A DNA stretch of 64,000 bases from Acephala macrosclerotiorum (lineage: Eukaryota; Ascomycota; Leotiomycetes; Helotiales; Mollisiaceae): contig MU119319.1 of NCBI GenBank assembly GCA_014904845.1, forward strand, positions 1 through 64,000, in the 5' to 3' direction. Under the pieces are notes generated by a model. The model worked only from the letters and a program-made list of their open reading frames with translations. It made no database searches and was not told the origin of the DNA. Numbering within the stretch: position 1 is the stretch's first letter; each line of letters starts with the position of its first letter. The translations under genes and the position numbers were made by a program. This document shows positions 1 to 9,870 of this stretch, one piece after another.

Positions 1-240
1 AAGGTTCTCATCTAGCTCGCAGATGTCTTTGACAGTTGACCATGGCTTTTGCACAAGCTTTGCTATCTCTGTGATTGTTTTGCAAGGCTTGAAATATCGT
101 AAGGTGTTGATCTCTTTGCGTGTAGGAGTATCGGTTTCTCTTCTTTCTGTTTTGCGCTCGTTCCATTCTGCAGTAGTTTTATGGTGTTTTTTGGGGTTTT
201 CAGGTGTTTGAGGAGGGGTTTGATCAAGTGGAACTTCCAT
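1..240 (-). CDS. N-terminal part of a Tc1/mariner-like transposase (cut by window edge)
   Basis: The minus strand is open for 80 codons from an ATG at 240 to the window edge, so only the N-terminus is visible. It begins MEVPLDQTPPQTPENPKK, is rich in Pro, Lys and Arg, and then reads TPTRKEINTLRYFKPCKTI and TEIAKLVQKPWSTVKDIC. That pattern (a TPTR-type opening, a short helix, then a PxSTVKDIC recognition helix) resembles the helix-turn-helix that starts many fungal Tc1-like transposases. The catalytic DDE region would lie outside the window, so activity cannot be judged. It could instead be another HTH DNA-binding protein. It lies beside a run of decayed genes and is not the same sequence as the transposase at 7.0-8.1 kb. 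Confidence 0.5.
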   Translation of the reverse strand, partial: MEVPLDQTPPQTPENPKKHHKTTAEWNERKTERRETDTPTRKEINTLRYFKPCKTITEIAKLVQKPWSTVKDICELDENL

Positions 241-704
241 AATAGTGTTGTGGTTGATAGAATAACAGAGAATAAGAAGAGGGTGGTCATGAATAGGGAT
301 AAACAATCAACAAGGCCCGTGCGGGTTGCTAGTTTCACGGTCATAAATTTTATCCGCCTCGATCATCATCCCGATTTGTTCTGGGGAAACATGTTCTATC
401 AGATGCAAGTGTCACAATGTGCTATACTGTTTGTATTGAAGTGGCCATCCACATTGGAACGTCCGAGTTGCAGAATCGTCATCTCTAGTTTGATGTCATG
501 CACGGACCATTTGCGCTAGCATGAAAGAATGATCCGACGCACTTTTTAGCAAAAGCAAAGCAATGCTGTTGTTCTCCATAGATAGAACAAAGTCCTTTCA
601 TCTCATTATTAGATTGCGAATGCTACTCTCAAAATTAATCACGCCTTTTTCTCAAGTCTGGAACCAAGACACGAAACCCTCAACATTCATACTTCCACTT
701 TTAG
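241..704. other. Stretch without a recognisable gene
   Basis: Short overlapping ORFs occur on both strands, but none has a motif, a codon pattern or splice sites I can support. It includes the region upstream of the transposase fragment, where a terminal inverted repeat would be expected. None is visible without the partner end. Confidence 0.4.
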
Positions 705-1052
705 ATTGCGGTACTAAAACCAATAGCACCTAAATGCAAGGAGTGCGATAAAATTCGTAAGGAGAGAGATGATGCCATTACAAAGATAAATGAGAAAATC
801 ACAGAAGTGAAGACGTTGCGTTCAGAGTTGGCAAAGGCGCAGAAGAAGGTTAAAGACTCCGAGAAGGAGAAGAAGCAAGCAAAACAGGAATTGCAGAGGC
901 CGACGACTACTCTGGAAATCTGCGATAGAGAGACCAAAGAGTGGGCTGGATCGTAATCAGAAATTCTAGAGACGAAGTTATGGCCTTCTTCTTTGTACCA
1001 AATGAAAGCGTCGCAATTTGATCGAGTTTCTTTGACTGTGAGTTGGAACTAA
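705..1052 (+). pseudogene. Decayed coiled-coil protein remnant
   Basis: The plus strand is open for 83 codons directly after a tttag acceptor-like site (701-704). It reads PKCKECDKIRKERDDA and then a heptad-like Lys/Glu/Leu coiled coil (KTLRSELAKAQKKVKDSEKE). A TAA at 954-956 interrupts it, but the same frame continues for 31 more codons (SEILETKLWPSSLYQ) to a second stop. TAA from CAA would be a CpA-to-TpA change. No in-frame start codon is present, so this looks like the 3' exon of a lost gene. The family is not recognised. Confidence 0.35.
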
Positions 1053-1475
1053 AAACGGGTCTCAGAAACCACTACCGATGGTCTAGAAGATACAGCACTA
1101 GCTGTGCTAGAGTCTTCTGAGGCATTAAAATGCAGTCCCACAACCATAAAATTATCTTCGTGTCCTAACAAAGTTGCAAAGGCAAGTCTCAAGTTCAACA
1201 GTGTCATTTCCTCGCTCCTTCACTTGACACAGCAGGGGCAACATTCCTCCGCCATACAGCTCACCATCAAAATACCGGCGCCCAGGAACTCCGGCCTTCG
1301 GCAACATTTGCGGAGGGGATATCAAGAGCGAGAATAAGAGTAAAGGAGTACTCGAGCTTCTCGAATGGTTGACTTTGAATGAGATTTCTATTCCCATTCC
1401 ATAGCTTTTTGATTTCATAAACGCCCCACAAAGCTCGTACATTTGAGAACCCCTTCACCTCCCAAGCCTCTCCTT
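1053..1475. other. Stretch without a supported gene
   Basis: Only short overlapping ORFs are present and none resembles a known protein. It lies between the coiled-coil remnant and the 3' end of the first 2EXR gene. Confidence 0.35.
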
Positions 1476-2237
1476 TCATCCCATCACCTTGAAAGTGTTC
1501 ACCTCTCTAACTACAATCTCCGGAAAGCTTTTATCTCCAGCCCGATACTCCTTCAAACTCTTCAATTCCACCTGATTTTCCTTCCAGTGACGTGAAAGCC
1601 AGGTGTTGGGAAGAAAGACCAACTTGCATTCGATCTCAAGTTTTTGCAGACAATTGAAATCCTCTAAAAGCTGAGGCCAGTCCACCTTCCAATTATTCTT
1701 CACCACGACTGACAATTTCTTGACCTTAGCAACCCAATCCTGCATAGACAATAATAACCGATACTTGGTGTAGAGGACATCGAATCCGTCGATATGAATC
1801 GTGTCGACATCGCCGAATCGAAGGTGGTGAATTGCATCGCTACAAGACATGCCTTTGATGTGTAGTGGTAGTTGATAAGGGAGGTGCTTGATTAAGACGT
1901 CGCGAGATTCTTTGCAGACTCTGAAAAGAGCAACGACAAATCCATCTGGCTTTGCGTTAAAGACCATACCGAATTGTTGATTCTGGACACTGTAACCTTC
2001 GAGGCGAATCGTTGTGGCGTGTGGCAGACATAGTGTCCAGACCTTGGAACGAAGTTCGATTGGGATCTTGGGGAACAATTCGAAGGTTTTCAGTAGCCCA
2101 AGCTCGACTTCTGCCTTGGTTAGCACTCGTATCGGTTTCGGAACCGCGTCAGTTTTCATACCTTTGTCGGAGGTCTTCCCAATACTCTTCTCAGTAGAGT
2201 CGCTATCGGAAGTTTTATCGTCTTTATTGGGAGACAT
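1476..2237 (-). CDS. 2EXR-domain protein, intact copy A (253 aa)
   Basis: A single-exon ORF of 253 residues. The N-terminus is low-complexity and charged (Ser, Lys, Asp). The 2EXR signature FELFPKIPIELRSKVW lies at about residues 52-67. Further family-typical blocks follow: FRVCKESRDV, LRFGDVDTIHIDG and MQDWVAKVKKLSVVV. The 2EXR family is abundant in filamentous ascomycetes and has no established biochemical role. No signal peptide or membrane segment is visible, so it is probably intracellular. Five further loci of the same family follow on the same strand (2.8-9.5 kb), which makes this a local expansion. With copy D, it is one of only two without an internal stop. Confidence 0.85.
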   Translation of the reverse strand: MSPNKDDKTSDSDSTEKSIGKTSDKGMKTDAVPKPIRVLTKAEVELGLLKTFELFPKIPIELRSKVWTLCLPHATTIRLEGYSVQNQQFGMVFNAKPDGFVVALFRVCKESRDVLIKHLPYQLPLHIKGMSCSDAIHHLRFGDVDTIHIDGFDVLYTKYRLLLSMQDWVAKVKKLSVVVKNNWKVDWPQLLEDFNCLQKLEIECKLVFLPNTWLSRHWKENQVELKSLKEYRAGDKSFPEIVVREVNTFKVMG

Positions 2238-2823
2238 TCTGTGTTGTCGTTCGTCCCGGGATGTTCATTGAAAGTCACGGCTTCTTGGAAATCTGATCGA
2301 TTTGAAGAAGGGGAAGGAAAAGAGACGAACGCATTGTGCCTGGTAGTTCTAGAAAATGTGTCCGCAAGCTAACGATGTGTGGATTAGTTCGGTTTGTTCC
2401 GAGCCTTCTTCAGCTTGCCTTTTGTCTTCTGAGTGACAGCGGACTGATGCTGCTGAAATCGTACTAGTAGGTGCTCCTGGCACCAGTCAACACTCCAATT
2501 AAGCTTTCAGGTTCTTTTTATCGTTAGTTTCACATTTCTGCGTAGCCATTCCCTTGTCTTTGAATAGTCTGGAAAGTTTATGCACGAGAAAGGGGGAGGC
2601 CTTACCGCGTCACACCTCTGCTTCATTGACGAAGCATGTCAAAATGATTTTCACTCAAGATATAGAGCGGCGATTGGGCAACTCAACGCTCGGTTGTATT
2701 TTACTATGGCTTGTTTCTATGGACAATTTCTCGTGAATATTCCAAGCGACTTGAAGGCTTAACTCGTTTCATACTGTTCTCCACCCTCTCGTGATCAAGA
2801 AGCTTCGCAACAGGGCCCGTTCT
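2238..2823. other. Spacer between 2EXR copies A and B
   Basis: Two overlapping short plus-strand ORFs near 2554-2762 lie in different frames without recognisable motifs. I see no further 2EXR signature here. The upstream promoter of copy A should lie in 2238-2500. Confidence 0.35.
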
Positions 2824-3477
2824 TCATTTCCATCCATTCCCCGATTGCTCCACACCAAAACGATCCCAATCAACTTCCTTGGTAATAATCTCTGGCAAAA
2901 CCACCCCATCAATGCTCTGTGAGCGTAGATTCTCTAATTCGCCAAGGCTCTTCCTCCAAAATTGGGTCATAATGTCCTCCAAGTCGTGGTTATTCTGCAA
3001 CTGCCCTTCTAGTGGATACTGAGCCTCAAGCTCTCGGAGACCCTTGAAGCACTTCAAGACCTTCACTCAATTCATTGCCTCATCGTGTGATAATCCTATC
3101 ACTAGCCTTTTCAGTCGTGGTACCATGTCATAATTCGATAGAATCTCCGAGGATTTTCTGCCCCAAGATGTGCTATCATTCCAGAGGCTGTAGAATTGAG
3201 GAAGGAATATATTATCTTCGTCGCCAAATCGTTATTTTATATAAGGACCGGTCATATCTCGAGCATTCATCAAAGGTGGTAAGTAATATGGAAGAGCTCC
3301 AGTGCAAACATCATTCGACTCATAACGGCTACGCACCGGGGTTTAGCTGGAGTAGAACTCTGATGTGAAATAGTATAGACGAATAGTCTTTACTGTTGGG
3401 AGGGCTGATTTCCAGATTTTGAGGCGGAGCTCAATCGGAAGACGAGGGAACGGGTGGAATGTGAAGCAGCTGGACGC
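2824..3477 (-). pseudogene. 2EXR-domain pseudogene, copy B (three in-frame stops)
   Basis: One minus-strand frame carries the whole gene. It begins with the signature FTFHPFPRLPIELRLKIW (coding near 3421-3470), then reads YIK-stop-RFGDEDNIF, which aligns with the RFGDxDxI block of the intact copies, and ends in the C-terminal stretch VLPEIITKEVDWDRFGV. Stops in this frame are TAA at 3343-3345, TAA at 3232-3234 and TGA at 3067-3069. No frameshift is needed anywhere, so point mutation alone silenced it. The TAAs fit CAA-to-TAA changes. The N-terminus before the signature is not recoverable. Confidence 0.75.
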
Positions 3478-3730
3478 AAGCGTAGTGAACTAGCGCTCGG
3501 GTCACAAGTGGTCTATCAAAGCTGAGCCCATCGACAGCTCTTCCATTCCTATACTAATAACACGATACATCTAACAGAAATTAAACAAGAAGGTTCTCTC
3601 AGGGGGTACTGACAATTTGGCAACAGAGGCGCAAAGACAATGCTGAATCGTACGGCAAAAGACACAAAACAACGATCCCTCTACTCACACCGACTCGACC
3701 CTAATCTTCTCTCCATTGTAATGGAGTCTC

Positions 3731-4717
3731 TCAGTCTTCAGAGGCATCAATCCTGGCTGTGTCTCCGTTGTAGTCGATCCCCTCAACTCCCAGTAGCACC
3801 GAGTCCCTCTTCGCTTCCAAAATCTTTCCTTTCTCCTTCTCCAACCATGTCAATCTATCTGAATCGATCCTTCTCTTCGACACAATATCAAGCTTCTCCA
3901 AGCTAGCAAAAGTATCAAAGAACGTAACCCAATCCATTCTGTACAGCTCCCACACCGTGAGCCTCAAAGCCTTTACAATCCGAACCCAGTCTTGCTTGAC
4001 ACATACATCCCACCAATGATTAATCGAACGTAGAGCGGGAATATTCTCTATGTGGATAGTGTCGATGTCTCCAAGTCGTAGTCTCTGAGTCTAAGCTCCA
4101 TCGAAGCTGTTGAACGGCGAAGCGAAAGGTAGGGAGTAAGGAAATTGCTTGCAATAGGCCTCACGAGACTCGCTGCACACGCGTAGTAAGCCATTTTTTC
4201 GAGTGCGGCGTATGTTGTGGTTGCCAGGACTGCGAATGAGCGAGAAGAACACTTCCTCTTCGGGATCATTGCTCCCTAGATAAAGGATCAGTCCGCAAAT
4301 ACTTGATCAAGCGTGTTTCGGGAGCTTTGGGACAATGTCTCAAGAAGATGCGGAGCAACAGCCTGAAAAAGGAAGGGATTTCTTTTAGCACTTACAGCAA
4401 GCTTCGATTTGGACGAGTGCAGACTGCGGAAGAACGAGGCACCAGATTCGTAAACGTAGCTCAATGGGAAGGCGCGGGAATGGGTGGAAGGTCGTAAAGG
4501 AAGGAGCTTTAGGAGGGGTGATGCTTTGCTGGAAAGATTTGTTATGTGATTTTGGTACAGCTTCGCATTCTTGGGTTTGGTGCTTTGTCTCCACCGCCAT
4601 GACTTCGCTGCCCTCAGGGACAGTTCCATCTGTTGCGGTCTCCAAGCTCGCCTTCAAGTCGCCCAGCTCGTGCTGAGCAAGAGTTAGTGACTTCTCGTCG
4701 CGATCATGGGTTGCCAT
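3731..4717 (-). pseudogene. 2EXR-domain gene with one in-frame stop, copy C
   Basis: Exon 1 runs 4717-4396 (start MATHDRDEKSLTLAQ, 2EXR signature FHPFPRLPIELRLRIW). A 120-bp intron (4395-4276, donor GTAAGT, acceptor CTAG) joins in phase to exon 2, 4275-3731, giving EACWSNDPEEEV across the junction. Exon 2 carries LLRVCSESREAYCKQFPY and RLRLGDIDTIHIENI, both matching intact paralogues. One TAG at 4091-4093 sits just before the RLRLGD block, where a CAG-to-TAG change would explain it. Apart from that codon the reading is 289 codons including the terminal stop. It is probably a pseudogene. Readthrough or a stop-free allele in other strains is possible. Confidence 0.7.
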
Positions 4718-5416
4718 TTTTGAGATAGAAGGGATAGGTAATCAATAATGACGTTTGAATTGACTGTGTTTGTTGAGAGCGCAGTAGCCAGGAGCGCGTT
4801 GTTGCCTTTGTTTTGCTAGAATTGAGAAGTTGGTAGCGCGATGGAAAGGTAACAAGCGGCTGAGCGTTTGAGTGTAGTTGAGCTTTGCGAAAAAAAAAAT
4901 TATGGAAATTGATGTGGTTGCAAAAGAAGGCAATGCGTGCTGAGACGGGTGCGTTGAAGGGGACACGGGAAAGCACGTAGCCTCTTTGGGACAAATGTTG
5001 TTGTTGAATGTTTAGGAAGGAGAGGCAAAAGTCGATGTTCATTGATATTTGAGACAATGAAAATTTCAATTCACAGAGGAGAATATGCCATTGACACCCA
5101 ATATGAGGGCACTGAATGTTATGTTAGTCAAGAAGGCCACCTACACTCGTTCGTAAGAAATTCTAAAACTTTCCCTATGCTTGTCTTCACTTCTTGGAAC
5201 GGTAAACACTGCATTTTAGCTGCCAGCAGAATCGGCCCATTCATTGAAAGCGAGCTAATTGAAGACTATCTGAATGTCCCCAAGGAGCTGGATTATCAGG
5301 ATCGAGGTATCCGTAGCTTGCGAGAGACTCAATTATCTACAATTCCAGAACAATCACCTGTGAATCTCTGTGCAAATTTTCATCAAACTCAATATTTCCC
5401 GCCCGAATGCCCCTGG
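4718..5416. other. Spacer between 2EXR copies C and D
   Basis: The only sizeable ORF is a plus-strand one at 5042-5488 that overlaps the 3' end of copy D antisense. It has no recognisable domain. A run of nine A (4890-4900 region) is present. No other feature was found. Confidence 0.35.
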
Positions 5417-6304
5417 TTAAGCGTTCTTCACCACCCCTTTTTGTCCCCACTCTCCCTCTACCGGCAGTCGCTTTTCCCATACGACTGACCCCACTTGGAT
5501 TCGTTGAAGACTTTCGAAGCATGCCATTATCTTTTCTAACATAGCTGCCTGGACAAGATTAACATCTGGGGGAAGAGATAAGGTCTTAATCTTAGGAACC
5601 CAATCTTGTCTGACCAGAGCTCTCCAATAGAGCTTGCGAGGCCACGTCAACATCATCGCCAAGTTCTTGATTTCAATCACATCGTCGTCGCCGAATCGAA
5701 ATTCGTGCCAGAATTGTTGTGTATAAGTGGGTGACTTTGGTCTTCTCCACTTCGACTCGGACTGTCGCACGTTGCGGATGAAGTTCAGAATGTAGGGGAG
5801 TTCCTTATGGTAGACTTCTCGAGACTCGGTGCAAGCGCGCAGAAGAGCTCTGTCCCAATGAAGGTCCTTTTGGGCTTGTGTAGATGGATATCTTTCAAGT
5901 GATACATGTTCGAAGACCATGCCGAGGCCTAGGCTGTCGCATGGGTATCCGAACACTTCGAGTTTGCAACCACGTGGGAGAGCCAGTTTCCAGATCTTCA
6001 AGCGGAGCTCTGTGGGCAGTTGTGGGAATGGTTCGAATTTCTTGAGTGGCTTCCGTCTCGCCATGGGAGTTCCATAGAGAAAGACAGACAGCTTGTTGCT
6101 TGGGATCTTAGGTCGGATATTTTGAATTTGGGAAGGGATGGTAAGTATGGACTTTGAGGATTTTGTTGGTGATTCTTCTGAAGTATTCGAGGCTGGCTTC
6201 CTCGACTGCTGAACTTTGGGTGGAGGATCGATATCCGATGAGTAGTCCGAGGGGAGAGAGATGTAACCCGAACGGCGAATGAGTCGAGTTGCTAGAAACG
6301 GCAT
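5417..6304 (-). CDS. 2EXR-domain protein, intact copy D (295 aa)
   Basis: A single-exon ORF of 295 residues. The first 80 residues are Ser/Pro/Lys-rich. The 2EXR signature FEPFPQLPTELRLKIW is at about 90-105, followed by LLRACTESREVYHKELPY, FRFGDDDVIEIKN and VRQDWVPKIKTLSL, the same blocks as in copies A, C and F. An internal Met at residue 81 (MARRKPLKKF) could be the true start, because the other copies also begin not far upstream of the signature. Its function is unknown. The gene is intact although broken paralogues lie on both sides. Confidence 0.85.
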   Translation of the reverse strand: MPFLATRLIRRSGYISLPSDYSSDIDPPPKVQQSRKPASNTSEESPTKSSKSILTIPSQIQNIRPKIPSNKLSVFLYGTPMARRKPLKKFEPFPQLPTELRLKIWKLALPRGCKLEVFGYPCDSLGLGMVFEHVSLERYPSTQAQKDLHWDRALLRACTESREVYHKELPYILNFIRNVRQSESKWRRPKSPTYTQQFWHEFRFGDDDVIEIKNLAMMLTWPRKLYWRALVRQDWVPKIKTLSLPPDVNLVQAAMLEKIMACFESLQRIQVGSVVWEKRLPVEGEWGQKGVVKNA

Positions 6305-6565
6305 CGTGAAGGGAGGGACGTTAAAGTCGAACGCAGATCATGACATGGAAGTATTTGAATCGATCCTTTGAAGGTTCCTTGGAGGAGTTCTTCTGAGGAG
6401 TTGTTTGGAGGAGAAGAGGTCAGGTAATTCAAAACAGATCGAGACAGCCATGTCATTGGGGGCGGCCGCTGGTGTCTCGCTTCGCCCATCCTGTAAAGCA
6501 AAGGTAGTTTGCCTACCTAAATATACAAGGCACCTTCTTAGACAATCGAATATGATCCAATACAA

Positions 6566-6751
6566 TCAGTCCTGCAACTCGTTTGAAAAAGTATAAAACG
6601 GATATCCTTGCGGCGCGGTGTAGCTCCCTGGAGGGGACACTCCCCGGCTCTCCACCCAAATCTGGACTTGAGATCTAGGCACATCATATCGCAGGACCAT
6701 CGGGAGTCGCAGAGATGGGTGGAATTTCGTGAGGGGCTTTCGCCATCCGGC
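6566..6751 (-). pseudogene. 2EXR-domain relic, copy E (N-terminal fragment)
   Basis: The minus-strand frame reads WRKPLTKFHPSLRLPMVLR, which aligns with copy D (RRKPLKKFEPFPQLPTELR). It then reads QIWVESRGVSPPG and TAPQGYPF before a TGA at 6566-6568. The conserved Glu of the LPxELR core has become Val, and the spacing to the following IW is expanded by about nine residues. Nothing resembling the later RFGD or QDWV blocks follows. This is a truncated remnant of the same family, about 90 bp from the left end of the Tc1 element. Confidence 0.5.
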
Positions 6752-6843
6752 GTGACAGCGGTGCCTTGCTAGAGATTTGAGATAAACTGGAATTTACTGG
6801 TATTCTGAAATCAGAATACATCTTGACATTTTCTAAGTGATTA

Positions 6844-6873
6844 CAGTCCCTAGGATAAAGTTCCCGTGATTTT
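6844..6873 (+). repeat. Left terminal inverted repeat of the Tc1 element
   Basis: It begins CAGTCCCTAGG directly after a TA and contains AAGTTCCCGTGATTTT. It matches the reverse complement of the right end with a handful of mismatches and is followed by a longer T run. Confidence 0.8.
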
Positions 6874-7029
6874 TTTTTTGACCCCGTACCCTATATTTTT
6901 TCAAAAACTTAAACTTTACATAACTTCACTAATTGTAGTTCAAATTAAGATCTGATTGATACTATTAATGTGCCTATATATCCTCTCTCTAACGATACAA
7001 AAATCCCTCGAAAATGTTCAAAATTGAGC

Positions 7030-8133
7030 TCAATATTTTGTGTGCCACCTTTTGGCCTCAATAACAGCTTCTATGCGAGTACTCATACTTGCACTCAAAG
7101 TATCAAACAATTCTTGGTCTAAAGTATCTCAAGTCGCTTGAAGACAAGATTCCAATCTCTGTCGCGCATATTCTGACTCCGATTTGTCTACTGCAACCTC
7201 AAGAAACATCTCATAGCACTTAGTCTTTAAGTGCCACTAAATATGCTCGATTGAGTTCAAATCTGGGGAGTAAGGAGGCCAGTCCATGAGCTGTCTGATC
7301 CCTTTGGCCTTAAATCAAGTCTTGACCTTCTTAGCACAATGAATAGAAGCATTATTTTGCATGAATAGATACTTTGAGTCGAGTTTTTCGTGAATTGGAG
7401 CAAGTTCTGCGTCTAAAACCTCGATATAGGAATTGGCGGAATACTTATGCTTTTGGCTCTCAAAGTCTCGATCCATAATATAAAGATTAGACCGCCCGAG
7501 GTCCCAAAAGCATGCCCAGACCATAATCTTCATGTTCTTATTCGTTCCGTAAGTTTGAACCATTTTTGGTTGCCATTTCTCTGTTGATGTTCGAAAGCAC
7601 TATTCGTCCCGTTTTCCCCGCCCCCGCTCACAAGAGCACTCATCACTCCACATATGCATTCCCCATTCCTCTGCATTCAAATGCCGATGCGCAAGGCACT
7701 AAGCAAGTCGCTTATTGGCATTCTTTTGAGTAAGAAATGGTCGCCGTTTGTACTTCCAATTCTTGATTCTATGCTCTTTCAAGATCTTCTTCACCGTATC
7801 CTTCTTAAATGTGATCGAGCATGCTTTAATGACCTCTGCATATGTATCCTTCGAGAATTTTCGAACATGCCGTAGCACAAGGCGTTCTTCGGCAGGAGAA
7901 TAAGACTTTGGTCTGCCGGATTTGATTTGTGAGTGACCGTTATCGCGTAGTGCTTCTTTTGTGATAGTGTCCGAGACAGTGGAATAAGAGTGAGAATAGA
8001 AGCGCTGGATTACAGCCTTCTTTGCGCCGCCATCGTACATGCCAATAATCCGGCCTCTTTCGAATTCAGAGAGTGGCCCTTTGCGAAGGATATTGCCATC
8101 AATTGGCCCGAGAGGAGTGCGTTGAGGTGGCAT
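7030..8133 (-). pseudogene. Tc1-like transposase with five in-frame stops
   Basis: One minus-strand frame runs 367 codons from ATG (MPPQRTPLGPIDGNIL) to the natural end RWHTKY-stop. The N-terminal third has HTH-type sequence (LSEFERGRIIGMYDGGAKKA, then GRPKSYSPAEERLVLRHV). The catalytic part shows WSDECS for the first acidic residue, MQNNASIH where active relatives have Asp-Asn, and WPPYSPDLNSIEHI for the last acidic residue. Internal stops follow KRLA, KRDE, KVKT, IEHI and LQAT. With no frameshift and an Asp-to-Asn change at a catalytic position, it is dead by point mutation alone. The pattern fits RIP-type C-to-T changes on both strands. Confidence 0.8.
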
Positions 8134-8193
8134 TTTGAGAAGTTTAGGTAGGAGTGATGGAACGCGGTCGCGAAAAAACGCGCTTTTAAAGTT

Positions 8194-8223
8194 AAAATCA
8201 CGGGAACTTAACCGAGGTGACTG
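8194..8223 (-). repeat. Right terminal inverted repeat of the Tc1 element
   Basis: Read inward on the minus strand it begins CAGTCACCTCGG and contains the same AAGTTCCCGTGATTTT block as the left end. It is followed outward by TA at 8224-8225. Confidence 0.8.
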
Positions 8224-8409
8224 TACAGGCGTTTGACGTGGTTTTGCCTTGGTGTTGTATAGTAACTTAATACATTTTCTCCTCCTAATGCCTAGCCACC
8301 AATGTGTATAGTAATTTCCAAACATCAACCTTTAGCTCCAATGTATCCAGAGGCTCCAGAACTGTCGACATTGAAGTCCAACACTTAATGCTAAATTTTG
8401 GCCACCCAA

Positions 8410-9540
8410 TCATTCAGAAACGGCCCCTTTGTACCTGCTCAGCACCAGCACATGAATCCGCATAACCGCAATCTCATTCGACCTCAAAGCTTTATTTGCC
8501 CTCTCCCAACTCTCTACCCACGTATGCTTTCGTGCTTGCCTCTTCTCTAGACTCTCGCTCTGGTATTGGTATACAACGGCTTCAAGTTTCTTGAGATTGG
8601 TGAAATTCATCCATACTTTGGTCCAGTCAAAGTTCGGGAGCTTTGCACCGTGGATACTCACAGATAGCACCTCAATCTTCGGGGCCCAATCTTGATCTAC
8701 AAACGCAACCCACCTCGAGTTCTTCTCGCAGAGTTCATCAAAATGCGAGATGTGAAGAACATCTTGGTTGCCAAAGCGATATTTGTGATGGCCTGAAACC
8801 CCACCAAAGGGATTGGGGTTATTTCCAGAGCAGCGGTTTTTGATGATAGGTAGAATGTATGGAAGCTCACTGCAATAAACCCCGTGAGACTCAGTGCAGG
8901 TGCGAAATAATGTCTTTTCTTGTAGTTCTTCTGGGACATCCTCATAGTGCTTGAAGTAAGGATTGGCGTAATACACTTGTTATCTGAAGGTCTTGGTGTA
9001 CCAAGAGCCTGCGAAGTTTATCGTGGAAGCTCGCGGAAGAGCGTACTTCCAAATCTTGAGACGAAGCTCAATAGGCAAGCGAGGGAAAGGGTGGAAGGTT
9101 GTAAAGTTCATCGCCTTGTCTTTTGTCTTCAACTGAACCAAGGAAGCATCATCGCCCTTTCCTTCGCCTTCCTTTTGGTCCTCCTCCTGAAATTTGTGGG
9201 AGTGCTCTTCGGGAACCTGAACTGCACCACAGCCCTCATCGCATTGAGTCAGAGCCGATGTTGCATCGTCATTGGTCTTGTAGTTACTTGTACTTTGTGC
9301 GAGATTCGAAGATTCCATGTTGATGCTGGGCATGATAGCTCGAGTCGTTGAAGGTTCCATCGCAGAACTCGAAATTGCTGTCGATTGGTTGGACATCGAA
9401 GTGGGAGCGCAGATGGTGGTATCGTTATCAAGATTTGTCTTTTGATGGATCGTAGTCATTGCTTCCGGTGTAGATGTATTGCGCTCGATAGATGTTATGT
9501 CGTGAAGAATACGCCGAGAGCAAGGATGTTCTTTGACCAT
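8410..9540 (-). pseudogene. 2EXR-domain gene with a single in-frame stop, copy F
   Basis: One frame covers 376 codons plus the terminal stop. Residues 1-145 are Ser/Thr-rich then Glu/Lys-rich. The signature TFHPFPRLPIELRLKIW is at about residues 148-164. TAA occurs at codon 187 (8980-8982), directly after WYTKTFR. After it the frame resumes with YANPYFKHYEDVPEELQ, LFRTCTESHGVYCSELPY, KYRFGNQDVLHISHF and DQDWAPKIEVLSVS, all of which align with intact copies. CAA-to-TAA would explain the stop. There is no plausible intron around it. It is most likely a recently silenced copy. Stop-codon readthrough or a sequencing error are the alternatives. Confidence 0.7.
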
Positions 9541-9870
9541 AGGAAGTGGGACAAGATTGTCCCAGGCTAGGCTGAGAGATTTAAAATGCTGAATCCAAGT
9601 TGTAGATTATCCACAATGCAGATGAGGCTTTCACATATTTACAACTCTTAAACATTTATCACTTCCAATTTCGGAGAGGCATAGTGACTCCGATCGTGCA
9701 CTCTCCTAACACTCTACTCACCAGCAATTACCACCATTTCAGGGATCACCATTTCATCTAGCTTAACCAATGCCATCTTCTTCTTCGCTCTCTCCATGTA
9801 TCGCAGCCAAATTGCCTCCATTAGCTCACGACCATTTTTCGACACCTGAAAGTTTTGATTAGGTCGTTGA

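Larger units (their letters stand above)
6844..8223 (-). mobile_element. Tc1/mariner-family DNA transposon, complete ends, inactive
   Basis: The element is 1380 bp. Its two ends form terminal inverted repeats of about 30 bp that begin CAGTCMC and share the block AAGTTCCCGTGATTTT. It is flanked by TA dinucleotides (6842-6843 and 8224-8225), the target duplication expected for Tc1/mariner elements. Inside is one transposase gene on the minus strand, interrupted by five stops. The ends are well preserved, so the copy could in principle be mobilised by an active relative elsewhere. It sits between 2EXR relic E and 2EXR copy F. Confidence 0.85.

Noticed and set aside
5042..5488. 148-aa plus-strand ORF beginning MIFETMKISIHRGEYAID
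   Set aside because: It has no recognisable domain and its 3' half overlaps the intact 2EXR copy D antisense. It could be chance, so it is not listed as a gene.
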